Positions 38,807 to 46,519 of a DNA stretch of 64,000 bases are shown here, in pieces. The notes under the pieces were generated by a model. That model saw only the letters and a list, made by a program, of their open reading frames with translations. It did no database searches and had not been told where the DNA came from. Made by a program: the position numbers and the translations under genes. This DNA is from Aquincola tertiaricarbonis (lineage in GTDB: Bacteria; Pseudomonadota; Gammaproteobacteria; Burkholderiales; Burkholderiaceae_C): contig NZ_CP097636.1 in assembly GCF_023573145.1 (NCBI RefSeq), forward strand, positions 2,666,001 to 2,730,000, read 5' to 3'. Every line of letters begins with the position of its first letter. Within the stretch, counting starts at the first letter, position 1.

Positions 38807-39532
38807 TTGTCACACACCCACGCCCCACCGCCCTTGCCCGCCACCGCCCCCACCCCTGCTGCCAAAGCCACCCGTGCCTCGGGCAGCTGGCTGGTCGGCT
38901 GCGAGTTGTGTGACGCGCTGAACCAAGTTCAGGCCGACCAGCCCGCCACCTGCTGGCGCTGCGAATCGCCGCTGCACACGCTGCACCACGGGGCCAGCGC
39001 CGAATCGGCATCGCGCCTGTCGGGGGTGATCGCGCTGCTCACCGCGGCCTGGGTGTGCATCATCGCCACCCACCTGGAGCCCATGGTGTCGCTGGCGCTG
39101 CGCGGGCTGGAAAGCTCGGTCACGCTCAGCGGTGCCGCGGTGGTGCTGTGGCAGCAGGGCAAGCTGGCACTGTCGGCGGCCTTGTTCATCACCACCGTCA
39201 TCGCGCCGGCCACCGAAATGGCGGCCATGCTGCTGGTGGCGGTGGCGCTGTGGTGGCGCGCCCGCTCGCCCGCTGCACTGCGGCCGCCGCCGCGCTGGCT
39301 GGGCCCCGTGCTGCATTTATGGCAGGGCATGCGCGACTGGAACATGACCGAGATCCTGGTGCTGGGCACTGCGGTGGCCCTGGTCAAGCTGGGCCAGCTG
39401 GCCACGCTGGTCGTCGGCCCCGGCCTGGTGGCGCTGATGGCCTTCATGGCCCTGCGGCTGGCCGCGCTGCGGCTGCTGTCGCCGGTGGATGCGTGGGCGC
39501 TGCTGGACCCGCGCGAAGTGCGGCTGCGCTAG
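38807..39532 (+). CDS. PqiA-like membrane protein, first half-gene
   Basis: Integral membrane protein of about 241 residues, corresponding to one half of E. coli PqiA. A small zinc-finger-like unit (CELCDALNQV to CWRCESPL: CxxC and CxxC) is followed by four helices, including VIALLTAAWVCIIATHLEPMVSLAL and ALFITTVIAPATEMAAMLLV. No ATG suits this frame; TTG at 38807 or 38834 is the likely start, so the N-terminus is uncertain. The second half-gene follows 2 bp later, and PqiB/PqiC-like genes come next. Confidence 0.78.
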   Translation: MSHTHAPPPLPATAPTPAAKATRASGSWLVGCELCDALNQVQADQPATCWRCESPLHTLHHGASAESASRLSGVIALLTAAWVCIIATHLEPMVSLALRGLESSVTLSGAAVVLWQQGKLALSAALFITTVIAPATEMAAMLLVAVALWWRARSPAALRPPPRWLGPVLHLWQGMRDWNMTEILVLGTAVALVKLGQLATLVVGPGLVALMAFMALRLAALRLLSPVDAWALLDPREVRLR

Positions 39533-39534
39533 CG

Positions 39535-40281
39535 ATGCCGATGCGCTGGTTCACCCGCCGCCCGCCCGCCCGGCCCGCGCAGCCGGCCGCGGACCACTGC
39601 CCCACGCTGCATGAATGCGGCCTGCAGCAGTGCCCCGCCTGCCTGCTGGTGCTCAAGGCCCCGGCCGACGAAAGGCTGGGCCCCGGCCGCTGCCCGCGCT
39701 GCGAAGCCCAGCTACGCGGCCCGCTGCGCCGCAGCGTGGGCACCACCACCGCGCTGCTGCTGGCGGCGGCGGCCTTGTACGTGCCCTCCAACACCCTGCC
39801 CATCATGATCACCCGCTCGGCCGTGGGCGAGCGGGCCGACACCATCATGTCCGGCGTGGTGGCGCTGGCGCAGGCCGGCTCCTGGCCGCTGGCGGCCATC
39901 GTCTTCATCGCCAGCGTGCTGGTGCCGCTGCTCAAGCTCAGCGTGCTGAGCTACCTGGTGCTGGCGGTGCACCTGGGCTGGCAGCGGGGCCGCACCCACC
40001 GCACCACGCTGTACCGGCTGATCGAGACGGTGGGCCGCTGGTCGATGCTGGACGTGTTCGTGGTGGGCATGCTGGCCTCGCTGGTGCAGCTGGGCCCGGC
40101 CGCGCAGGTCTCGGCCGGCCCCGGCGTGGTGGCCTTCGGCACCGTGGTGTGGCTCACGCTGTGGGCCACGCAAAGCTTCGATCCGCGCCTGCTGTGGCAG
40201 GCGCCCGGGGCGCCGGCCGCCTGCGCCCGCCTTCCTTCTTCCGACCGAGCCGACGACCGGCAGCCCGATGCAGCCCGATGA
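39535..40281 (+). CDS. PqiA-like membrane protein, second half-gene
   Basis: Integral membrane protein of 248 residues, the counterpart of the other half of PqiA. Two CxxC pairs (CGLQQCPACLLVL and CPRCEAQL) form a zinc-finger-like cap. The helices carry the PqiA phrases ALYVPSNTLPIMITRSAVGER, SGVVALAQAGSWPLAAIVFIASVLVPLLK and RWSMLDVFVVGMLASLV. Splitting PqiA into two adjacent genes is seen in several proteobacteria. It overlaps the MCE gene by 14 bases. The two halves probably assemble with PqiB in the inner membrane. Confidence 0.88.
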   Translation: MPMRWFTRRPPARPAQPAADHCPTLHECGLQQCPACLLVLKAPADERLGPGRCPRCEAQLRGPLRRSVGTTTALLLAAAALYVPSNTLPIMITRSAVGERADTIMSGVVALAQAGSWPLAAIVFIASVLVPLLKLSVLSYLVLAVHLGWQRGRTHRTTLYRLIETVGRWSMLDVFVVGMLASLVQLGPAAQVSAGPGVVAFGTVVWLTLWATQSFDPRLLWQAPGAPAACARLPSSDRADDRQPDAAR

Positions 40282-42076
40282 CCCCCAAGACCGGCCGGCC
40301 CGTCCGCCGGCCCCCGCCCTGCCGCCCGACATCCCCGAGGCGGTGCCCGAACGCCGCCGCCGCTGGTCGATGGCCCAGGCCATCTGGCTGGTGCCGCTGA
40401 TCGCGGTGCTGGCCGTGGGCTGGCTGGCTGCCAGCGAATGGCTGCAGCGCGGCCCCACCATCACCATCCGCTTTGCCACCGGCGAAGGCATCGAGGCGGG
40501 CAAGACCCGCATCAAGTACCGCAACGTCAATGTCGGCCAGGTCACGGCGGTGAAGCTGGCGCCCGACCTCAAGGGCGTGCTGGTGACGGCGCAGATGGAA
40601 CGCAATGCAGCCCCGCTGCTGGTGGAAGACTCGCGCTTCTGGGTGGTGCGCGCTCGCGTGGCAGGCGGCGAGGTGTCGGGCCTGACCACGCTGCTGTCGG
40701 GCGCCTACATCGGCGTGGACGGCGGCAAGAGCGCCGAATCACAGCGCCAGTTCACCGGGCTGGAAACGCAGCCGGTGGTGTCGGTGGACGAGGCCGGCAA
40801 GGAATTCGTGCTGCAGGCCAGCAGCCTGGGCTCGCTGGAAATCGGCTCGGCGGTGTACTTCCGCCGGGTGCGCGTTGGCCAGGTGCTGTCGGCCGATCTG
40901 GCGCCCGATGGCCAGGGCCTGCGGCTGCGCGTGTTCGTGCGGGCGCCCTACGACCGCTTCGTCAGCACCAACAGCCGCTTCTGGCATGCCAGCGGCGTGG
41001 ACGTGTCGTTCGACGCCAGCACCGGCCTGCGCCTGCGCACCGAGTCGCTGCTGTCGGTGCTGGTGGGCGGCGTGGCCTTCGAGACGCCGCCCGAGCTGGA
41101 CGCCAGCACGCCCGCCACCACGGGCAGCAGCTTCACGCTGTTCGAGGGCCAGGCCGCCGCGCTGCGCCGCGGCGCGGCGCAGGTGCTGGAGTACACCGCC
41201 GTGTTCACCGATTCGGTCCGTGGCCTGGCGGTGGGTGCGCCGGTCGAGTTCAAGGGCTTCGTGATCGGCGAGGTGGCCTCGCTGGGCATCCGCTTCGACC
41301 GCGAGGGCGGCGGCTTCGCCTTCCCGGTCAAGCTGCACATCTACCGCGACACCGCGGCCACGGTGGCCTCGCGCGAGCCCAACAACAACCGCCGCACCGA
41401 AGACGGCGTGGGCGGCAACGGCGCCCGCTTCCCGATCGAGCGGCTGCTGTCGGGCCGCTCGGTGGAGCGCGGGCTGCGTGCCCAGCTGCGCAGCGCCAAC
41501 CTGCTGACCGGCCAGCGCTACGTGGCCATCGACTTCTTCCCCGAGCACCGGGGCGAGAAGGTGGCCGGCCTGACCGAAGGCCAGCGCGAGATCCCGACGG
41601 TGCGCGATGCCTTCGGCGAGCTGCAGGCCCAGGTGGCCCGCATCGCCAACCGGCTGGAAGACGTGCCCTTCGAGAAGCTGGCCGGCGACCTGAGCAAAGC
41701 GCTGGTGGGCATCGAAAGCGCCACCAAGTCGCTGGAATCGACGATGGGCAGCGTGCAGCGCGAGCTGGTGCCCAGCGCCCGCCAGACGCTGGACGAGACG
41801 CGCAGCACCATCAAGGAAGTGCGCGGCCTGCTGGCCCAGGACGCGCCGCTGCCGCAGGACCTGCGGGCCGCGATGCAGGACCTCTCGCGGGCGGCCGATG
41901 CCATCCGCCAGCTGGCCGACACGCTGGACCGCCAGCCCGAGTCGCTGCTGCGCGGCAAGCGGCTCAACCCTGTTGACCGCCCCCAGGGCCGGGCTGCGCC
42001 CAGCCCGCCCCCCGCGGGGGCCCAGGAAACTTGGGGCGGCCCGGCATTTCCTGTTGAGACGGAGAACGAACGATGA
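40268..42076 (+). CDS. PqiB-like MCE-domain protein
   Basis: Envelope-spanning protein of 602 residues. One N-terminal membrane helix (about 38-58) is followed by repeated MCE domains: ITIRFATGEGIEAGKTRIKYRNVNVGQV, then AVYFRRVRVGQVLSADLA and VGAPVEFKGFVIGEV. A long helical C-terminal region (about 430-580) should form the needle of the channel. PqiB rings are thought to move lipids between the membranes. The last residues (about 570-597) are encoded by an inserted repeat flanked by an 8-bp duplication. It overlaps the pqiA-like gene upstream and the lipoprotein gene downstream. Confidence 0.92.
   Translation: MQPDDPQDRPARPPAPALPPDIPEAVPERRRRWSMAQAIWLVPLIAVLAVGWLAASEWLQRGPTITIRFATGEGIEAGKTRIKYRNVNVGQVTAVKLAPDLKGVLVTAQMERNAAPLLVEDSRFWVVRARVAGGEVSGLTTLLSGAYIGVDGGKSAESQRQFTGLETQPVVSVDEAGKEFVLQASSLGSLEIGSAVYFRRVRVGQVLSADLAPDGQGLRLRVFVRAPYDRFVSTNSRFWHASGVDVSFDASTGLRLRTESLLSVLVGGVAFETPPELDASTPATTGSSFTLFEGQAAALRRGAAQVLEYTAVFTDSVRGLAVGAPVEFKGFVIGEVASLGIRFDREGGGFAFPVKLHIYRDTAATVASREPNNNRRTEDGVGGNGARFPIERLLSGRSVERGLRAQLRSANLLTGQRYVAIDFFPEHRGEKVAGLTEGQREIPTVRDAFGELQAQVARIANRLEDVPFEKLAGDLSKALVGIESATKSLESTMGSVQRELVPSARQTLDETRSTIKEVRGLLAQDAPLPQDLRAAMQDLSRAADAIRQLADTLDRQPESLLRGKRLNPVDRPQGRAAPSPPPAGAQETWGGPAFPVETENER
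41977..42049 (-). repeat. 73-bp repeat insertion in the 3' end of the pqiB-like gene
   Basis: The insertion is flanked by the direct repeat CCTGTTGA at 41969-41976 and 42050-42057. On the minus strand it contains GCCGGGCCGCCCCAAG (shared with elements at 30984 and 57537), a CCCCCGCGGGGG palindrome and hairpin CGGGCTG-GGCG-CAGCCCG. Insert plus one repeat is 81 bp, 27 codons. Removing it would give a protein ending R-L-N-P-V-E-T-E-N-E-R in the same frame. Confidence 0.8.
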
Positions 42077-42696
42077 CACCGCGCCCCCTTCTGGCCGCAG
42101 GCGCGCTGGCCGCGGCCCTGCTGCTGGCCGGCTGCGCCGGCTCGCCGCCGCCTTCCTGGCACAGCGTGCTGCCGGCCGATGCGCAGCCGGCGGCCGGTGG
42201 CGCCACGCCGGCGCCGGCCGCGGCCCGCGTGGCCACCTTGCAGGTGGGCCGCATCTCGGTGCCCGATGCGGTGGACCGCTCGTCACTGGTGGTGGCCACC
42301 GGCACCGGGCTCACGGTGCAGGAAGGTCAGCGCTGGATCGAGCCGGTGAAGGCCCAGCTGCCGCGGGCGTTGGCGCTGCTGCTGTCCGACCGGATGCCCG
42401 GCACGGCCGTCACGGCCTGGCCGGCCGGCGTCGGTGGCACGCCGCAATGGCGGCTGGTGGCGGACGTGCAGCGCTTCGACCTCAGCGCCGCGCCGGCGCA
42501 GGCGCGGCTGCGGGTGGTGTGGACGCTGCGGCCCGGAGACCCGAACGCCGGCGTGGCCGGCCCGGCCGCCACGCCGCAGGTGTTCGACGTCACGGTGCCG
42601 GCCACCGGCGGCGACGACCCGGCCGCACTGGTGGCGGCGATGCGCGCCGCGCTGGCCCGCTGGGCCGACGTGGTGGCGCGGGCATCCGGCAGCTGA
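42073..42696 (+). CDS. PqiC-like lipoprotein
   Basis: Outer-membrane lipoprotein of 207 residues. The signal peptide ends in the lipobox LLLAGC. The mature part has the ABC-transport-auxiliary/DUF330 pattern: VGRISVPDAVDRSSLVV, LTVQEGQRWIEPVKAQLPRALALLL and RLVADVQRFDLSAAPAQARLRVVWTL. PqiC anchors the PqiB needle at the outer membrane. The start overlaps the pqiB-like stop (ATGA). It ends 10 bp before the convergent Fnr-like gene and completes the pqiA1-pqiA2-pqiB-pqiC set. Confidence 0.9.
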   Translation: MTPRPLLAAGALAAALLLAGCAGSPPPSWHSVLPADAQPAAGGATPAPAAARVATLQVGRISVPDAVDRSSLVVATGTGLTVQEGQRWIEPVKAQLPRALALLLSDRMPGTAVTAWPAGVGGTPQWRLVADVQRFDLSAAPAQARLRVVWTLRPGDPNAGVAGPAATPQVFDVTVPATGGDDPAALVAAMRAALARWADVVARASGS

Positions 42697-42706
42697 GCAA
42701 CAAGTT

Positions 42707-43519
42707 TCAGATCAACGGCCGCCGCGGCACCGGCTGCTCGTAGTAGTCGGCCAGGCGGCCCAGCGCGCCCGGGTCGGGCAGGTACAGCCAGCCACCCTCC
42801 ACCGCGAACAGGCCCTGTCTATACAACTTGCGCAGCGTGCGGTTGGTGTGCACCAGCGACAGGCCCACCGCATCGGCGATGTGCTGCTGGTTCACCGGCC
42901 AGGGCACCCGGCCCTGCTGGGCCAGCCCCAGCGCCACCGAGCGCTTGTACAGGTGCAGCATCAGCATCGCCACCCGCTCGGCCGCGCTGCGCCGGCCCAC
43001 GGTCAGCAGGTTCTCGTCGACCATGCTCTCTTCGTGCGCGGCCAGCCAGGTCACGTCGTACGCCAGCTTGGGAAAGCGGCTGTACAGCGTCCACAAGCGG
43101 TCGGTGTCGAAGCGGCACAGCTCCACGTCGGTGAGCGCCTCCACGCCATGCGGCGACACCTCGTGGCTCTGGTCCTGCAGGCCGATCAGGTCGCCCGGCA
43201 GCACGAAGTTGAGGATCTGCCGCCGCCCGTCGGTCAGCGACTTGAAGCGGAAGGCCCAGCCCGAGTACAGCGTGCTGAGCGTGGCCGGCTGGCCCTGCCA
43301 CACGATCGGCTGGCCGGCGGCCACGGTGATGTGCGCCTCCTTGAAGCTTTGGAGGAACAGCAGTTCGTCGTGCGAGATGGGCTTGAACACCGCCATCTGC
43401 CGCAACGGGCAGGCGGTGCAGGGTGGCACGGTGCGGGTGGGCGGCAGGGCAGGTGTGTTCATCAATCCGGCAGGGATGGTTGCCGCAGTATCGAGCGCAG
43501 TATCTTGTAAGTGCAGCAT
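42707..43519 (-). CDS. Crp/Fnr-family regulator with partial Fe-S cysteine set
   Basis: Regulator of 270 residues. An N-terminal CTAC motif is followed by a cyclic-nucleotide-type beta-roll (about 50-160: GQPIVWQGQPATLSTLYSGWAFRFK, NFVLPGDLIGLQ) and a winged helix (about 190-260: VNQQHIADAVGLSLVHTNRTLRKLY). Compared with Fnr, the CxxC pair and the Cys before the dimer helix (DVELCRFDT) are present, but the third cluster cysteine is Ala (QMAVF where Fnr has QLCIP). It may therefore not hold a classical [4Fe-4S] cluster. The ATG at 43519 or 43462 could start it. It is divergent from the BLUF-like gene. Confidence 0.85.
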   Translation of the reverse strand: MLHLQDTALDTAATIPAGLMNTPALPPTRTVPPCTACPLRQMAVFKPISHDELLFLQSFKEAHITVAAGQPIVWQGQPATLSTLYSGWAFRFKSLTDGRRQILNFVLPGDLIGLQDQSHEVSPHGVEALTDVELCRFDTDRLWTLYSRFPKLAYDVTWLAAHEESMVDENLLTVGRRSAAERVAMLMLHLYKRSVALGLAQQGRVPWPVNQQHIADAVGLSLVHTNRTLRKLYRQGLFAVEGGWLYLPDPGALGRLADYYEQPVPRRPLI

Positions 43520-43602
43520 TGAAATCCGCCATGTCTTTTGACATGGCGCGGCCCGCGTGCCGAGGTTAGCCTGCCTGCCGTTACAAAACACGCCGAGGCG
43601 CA

Positions 43603-44019
43603 GTGACTGCATCCCCTTCCCAGGGTCCGTTCTACGAAGTGCTCTACACCAGCGAGCTGGAACCTTCGGTCCCGGTCGCGGCCATCGCCGACATCGTGCG
43701 CCGCTCGCGCGGCTTCAATGCGGCGCATCAGATCACCGGGCTGCTGGTGTTCGATGGCGGGCGCTTCTGCCACTACCTGGAAGGGCCGGCGGACATGGTG
43801 CATGCACTGGCCTTGCGCATCAGCGCCGACCCGCGGCACACCGGCTTCCGGCGCCTGCATGCGGCCACGCGCGTGGGCCCGCGCCGGCTGCCGGGGCACC
43901 CGATGAGCTATGGCCTGGCCTACGACGAAGCGGAGATCGACGCGGTGGCAGCGCTGACGGGCGAAGCCGCCACCCAGCGGCTGATGCAGGCGCTGCCGCG
44001 CTTGGAACTCGAACCCTGA
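43603..44019 (+). CDS. BLUF-like domain protein lacking the photoswitch Gln
   Basis: Single-domain protein of 138 residues with the BLUF fold: YEVLYTSELE, DIVRRSRGFNAAHQITGLLVFDGGRFCHYLEG and RISADPRHTGFR. Tyr15, Asn39 and position 57 keep exactly the spacing of Tyr21, Asn45 and Gln63 of AppA, but position 57 is His, so the flavin-coupled Gln is missing. Flavin binding is possible; normal BLUF photochemistry is not expected. The start is GTG at 43603 with GAGG upstream. It is divergent from the Fnr-like regulator, 83 bp away, and may act with it. Confidence 0.85.
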   Translation: MTASPSQGPFYEVLYTSELEPSVPVAAIADIVRRSRGFNAAHQITGLLVFDGGRFCHYLEGPADMVHALALRISADPRHTGFRRLHAATRVGPRRLPGHPMSYGLAYDEAEIDAVAALTGEAATQRLMQALPRLELEP

Positions 44020-44098
44020 GGCGGGGCTCTCAGCCCCATACCGGCACCGGCGCCCACGGGCATGATGCCGGGCGTTGAAACCTCTGGGAGTTTGGCCG

Positions 44099-44524
44099 AT
44101 GCCCGTCTCGATCATTGCCTATCTGGGTGCGCTGCTCAGCATGTTGGCGCTGGACGCCGTATGGCTGGGGGTCATCATGCCCTCGGTCTACCAGGCGGCC
44201 ATCGGGCATCTGCTGCTGCCCGAACCGCGCTGGGGTGCGGCCATCGTCTTCTACCTGGCCTATCCGGTGGGTATCGTCGTGTTCGCAGTGCTGCCGGCTT
44301 TCCGCGCGGCGATGCCGCGGCAGGCGTGGCTGCTGGGTGCCTTGTATGGCGCGCTGGCCTATGCCACCTACGACCTCACGAACCTGGCCACGCTGCAGGG
44401 CTGGCCGGTGCACATCGTGGTCATCGACATCGCATGGGGCGCCTTCATCAGCGCGGTGGCGGCGGCCTGCGGCCTGGCCGCGCTCCGCCGCAAGGCACCG
44501 GCGCTGGCCCCTGGCCGAGCCTGA
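44099..44524 (+). CDS. DUF2177-family membrane protein
   Basis: Four-helix membrane protein of 141 residues. Family wording is ALDAVWLGVIMPSVYQAAIG, IVFYLAYPVGIVVFAVLPAF and LYGALAYATYDLTNLATLQGWP, followed by IDIAWGAFISAVAAACG. The ATG at 44099 follows GGGAG. It lies 79 bp after the BLUF-like gene on the same strand. DUF2177 genes often occur near flavin- or photolyase-related genes, which fits the BLUF neighbour, but the function of the family is not known. Confidence 0.9.
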   Translation: MPVSIIAYLGALLSMLALDAVWLGVIMPSVYQAAIGHLLLPEPRWGAAIVFYLAYPVGIVVFAVLPAFRAAMPRQAWLLGALYGALAYATYDLTNLATLQGWPVHIVVIDIAWGAFISAVAAACGLAALRRKAPALAPGRA

Positions 44525-44571
44525 AGGCCCGCACCGCTCTCAGGTCCGGCGACGGACCTGGCAGCGGGTTG

Positions 44572-45081
44572 TCACTTCGGGTCCTGGGGCTGGCCCACCG
44601 GATCGGCCGCCTCGTCCTCGGGGTTCTGGCCACGGTCGCGCAAGCGCTTCCAGGCTTCACGGGCGGCCTGGGCGCTGTGCCGGTAATCGGCATCCAGCGC
44701 GGCCAGGCGGTCGGCAGGCAGCCGCGGCCACAAGGCGCTGCGCTGGTGGGCGCGCATCTTGTCGAGGGCTTCGCGGAACTGCTGCACCAGCGCATCGCGC
44801 TGCGGGCCGCTGAGGTCCGCGGCTGCGGCACGGGCCGCCAGCCACTCGCACTGGGCCAGACCGTCGCTGTCCTGCGGTAGCAGCTCGCCCGCATCCGGCA
44901 GGGCCGGATGCAAGGCCTGCCGCACGGCCAGCGAGTAGGCATGCATCTCCATCGCCAGCTGCGCGGCCAGGGCCTGGCCCTCCGCCGAAGCGTCGGGCCG
45001 GCCCTCCACCACCGCATAGGTGTCCAGCAGGCGGCTCAGCCGGGCCTCATCGGCCGCCAGGCCGTCCAGCACCTGGGCCAT
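44572..45081 (-). CDS. Degenerate hemerythrin-like (HHE) helical protein
   Basis: All-helical protein of 169 residues, not firmly assigned. The order LAADEARLSRLLDTY, LAAQLAMEMHAYSLAVRQALHPAL, then LVQQFREALDKMRAHQRSALWPRL copies the hemerythrin HHE plan (DH...LF, ELxxHxxxEExxFYPAL, HHxxEExxMFP). Only the two central His of these blocks remain; the first His is Glu and the paired Glu residues are Val or Ser. Iron binding of the usual type is therefore unlikely. It begins 11 bp after the Cys-repeat protein gene on the same strand, so both are probably on one transcript. Confidence 0.6.
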   Translation of the reverse strand: MAQVLDGLAADEARLSRLLDTYAVVEGRPDASAEGQALAAQLAMEMHAYSLAVRQALHPALPDAGELLPQDSDGLAQCEWLAARAAAADLSGPQRDALVQQFREALDKMRAHQRSALWPRLPADRLAALDADYRHSAQAAREAWKRLRDRGQNPEDEAADPVGQPQDPK

Positions 45082-45092
45082 GGCGGTCAGCT

Positions 45093-45647
45093 TCAGCTCT
45101 TGCCGAAACGGGCCTTGGCGCTGGCCACGCACTGCGACTTCGCATCACCGCTCATCGCGTCGCACTTCTCGGCCGCGGCTTCGTAGTTGGCTTCGCGCTT
45201 GTCCTCGGCGGCGTCCTTGCGGGCCTCACCGGTCTTGCGGGCGGCCTTGGCATCGGCCTTGGCGCGGGTTTCGGCGGCCTTGGCCTCCTTCACGCACACG
45301 TCCTTCTCGTTGCCGGCCTTGTCGTCGCAGCGTTCCTTGGCCACTTCATAGGCGGTCTCGGCCTTCACCATGGCCAGCTTCTCGGCATCGGCCGGCTTGC
45401 CGCTCTTGCGATACTCCAGCTCGGCCTTGGCCACCTTTTCCTTGGCTTCGGCTTCTTCTTCGCACACGTCCTTGGCGTTGCCGGCCAGCGAGTTGCAGGC
45501 GGCCTTGTCGGCCTTGTAGTCGGCGCTGATGCGCTCCTTCATGGCCTTGTATTCGGCGCTGGGCAGGTTGTCGGCGGCACGCACGCCACCACACATCGCC
45601 AGCACGCCGGCCACGAACACGGTCTTGAGCATCAGGGGCTTGTTCAT
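45093..45647 (-). CDS. Secreted protein with three Cys-pair repeats
   Basis: Periplasmic protein of 184 residues. A signal peptide ends at VRAAD. The mature part is Lys/Ala/Glu-rich and helical and contains three repeats: CNSLAGNAKDVCEEEAEAK, CDDKAGNEKDVCVKEAKAA and CDAMSGDAKSQCVASAKAR. Each repeat has Cys residues 11 apart around a G-N/D-x-K core, suggesting a disulfide-closed hairpin or metal/haem handling. Long charged helices separate them. No named family was recognised. It precedes the hemerythrin-like gene, and both lie close to signalling genes. Confidence 0.8.
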   Translation of the reverse strand: MNKPLMLKTVFVAGVLAMCGGVRAADNLPSAEYKAMKERISADYKADKAACNSLAGNAKDVCEEEAEAKEKVAKAELEYRKSGKPADAEKLAMVKAETAYEVAKERCDDKAGNEKDVCVKEAKAAETRAKADAKAARKTGEARKDAAEDKREANYEAAAEKCDAMSGDAKSQCVASAKARFGKS

Positions 45648-45967
45648 TTGTCGATCTCCTTCTACGCCTGCAACAGGGTTTTGCAGTGCGATGGAGTATC
45701 TGGACGCCCCCGACCCGGGGGACAGCGGACTGCGCCTTGAGGCGCCGTAGTTCGCGTCCTACCGCAAATGACACAGTGACATGGCAAGGCGATGTCCGAC
45801 ATGGCATTGGGTTGCAAGCCGATGGCCGGCAAGCAGCGCCTGGGGCTCAATGGAGCCTCGTCCCGTGCACCGTCAGTGCCCTACGGTCGCGTGCTCCTGT
45901 AGGAAACATCTGACGTCAGGCCCCACGGGTGGCTGTTAAAGTTTTCTGAGCGCGCCGGGACATGGAT
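45648..45967. other. 320-bp divergent intergenic region
   Basis: No gene is seen. This region separates the Cys-repeat protein gene (minus) from the REC-only regulator gene (plus) and must hold both promoters. It is less GC-rich near its right end (GTTAAAGTTTTCTG at 45933-45946), which suits a promoter for the regulator, but no exact -35/-10 pair stands out. Confidence 0.4.
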
Positions 45968-46067
45968 CGTGTCGTTGAATATTGGTAGCCATCACCCACC
46001 GGCGAGAACAAAGCCTGCAGCGCCCCCCGCGGCGCGCGCAGGCACCGCCCCGACGCCGCAGCCCTCG

Positions 46068-46478
46068 ATGGTGAACCTGAAGACCTACATCGTCGAAGAC
46101 AGCCCGGTCATTCGCGAGAATCTCATCGCGACCCTGGAAGAGATGGTGCCCCTGGAAGTGGTGGGTACCGCCGAAGACGAGTCGAGTGCCGTCTTCTGGC
46201 TCAATCACCACGCGCAGCAGTGCGACCTGGTGATCATCGACATCTTCCTCAAGGGCGGTTCGGGTCTGGGCGTGCTGCGCTCCACCGTGCATGCGCGCGG
46301 TCGCTGCAAGCTGGTGGTCTTCAGCAACTACGCCACGCCGGACATGCGGCGCAAGTGCCTCGAACTGGGCGCCGACAAGGTGTTCGACAAGAGCAACGAG
46401 ATCGATGCGCTCATCAACTACTGCGAGCGCCTGGCCGCTGGCGGCAGTGGCGATACCCACCACGGCGACCTGATCTGA
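46068..46478 (+). CDS. Stand-alone receiver-domain response regulator
   Basis: Single REC domain of about 136 residues with no output domain. The acidic pocket is in YIVEDSPVIRENL, the phospho-acceptor Asp in LVIIDIFLKGGSG, the Thr/Ser position in LVVFSNYATPDM and the conserved Lys in VFDKSNEID. The ATG at 46068 starts the conserved region; a GTG at 45969 would add 33 Pro/Ala-rich residues. It is convergent with the NarL-type regulator, with a hairpin between them. It may tap or buffer phosphate from the CHASE3 kinase encoded nearby. Confidence 0.85.
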   Translation: MVNLKTYIVEDSPVIRENLIATLEEMVPLEVVGTAEDESSAVFWLNHHAQQCDLVIIDIFLKGGSGLGVLRSTVHARGRCKLVVFSNYATPDMRRKCLELGADKVFDKSNEIDALINYCERLAAGGSGDTHHGDLI

Positions 46479-46481
46479 GGC

Positions 46482-46499
46482 GCGCCCCGCAAGGGGCGC
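46482..46499. terminator. Bidirectional hairpin between convergent regulators
   Basis: GCGCCCC-GCAA-GGGGCGC has a 7-bp stem and a GNRA-type tetraloop. It lies between the stops of the REC-only gene and the NarL-type gene. No strong T-run follows on either strand. Confidence 0.5.
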
Positions 46500-46519
46500 C
46501 CGCCCTGCGCCCTGCAGGG

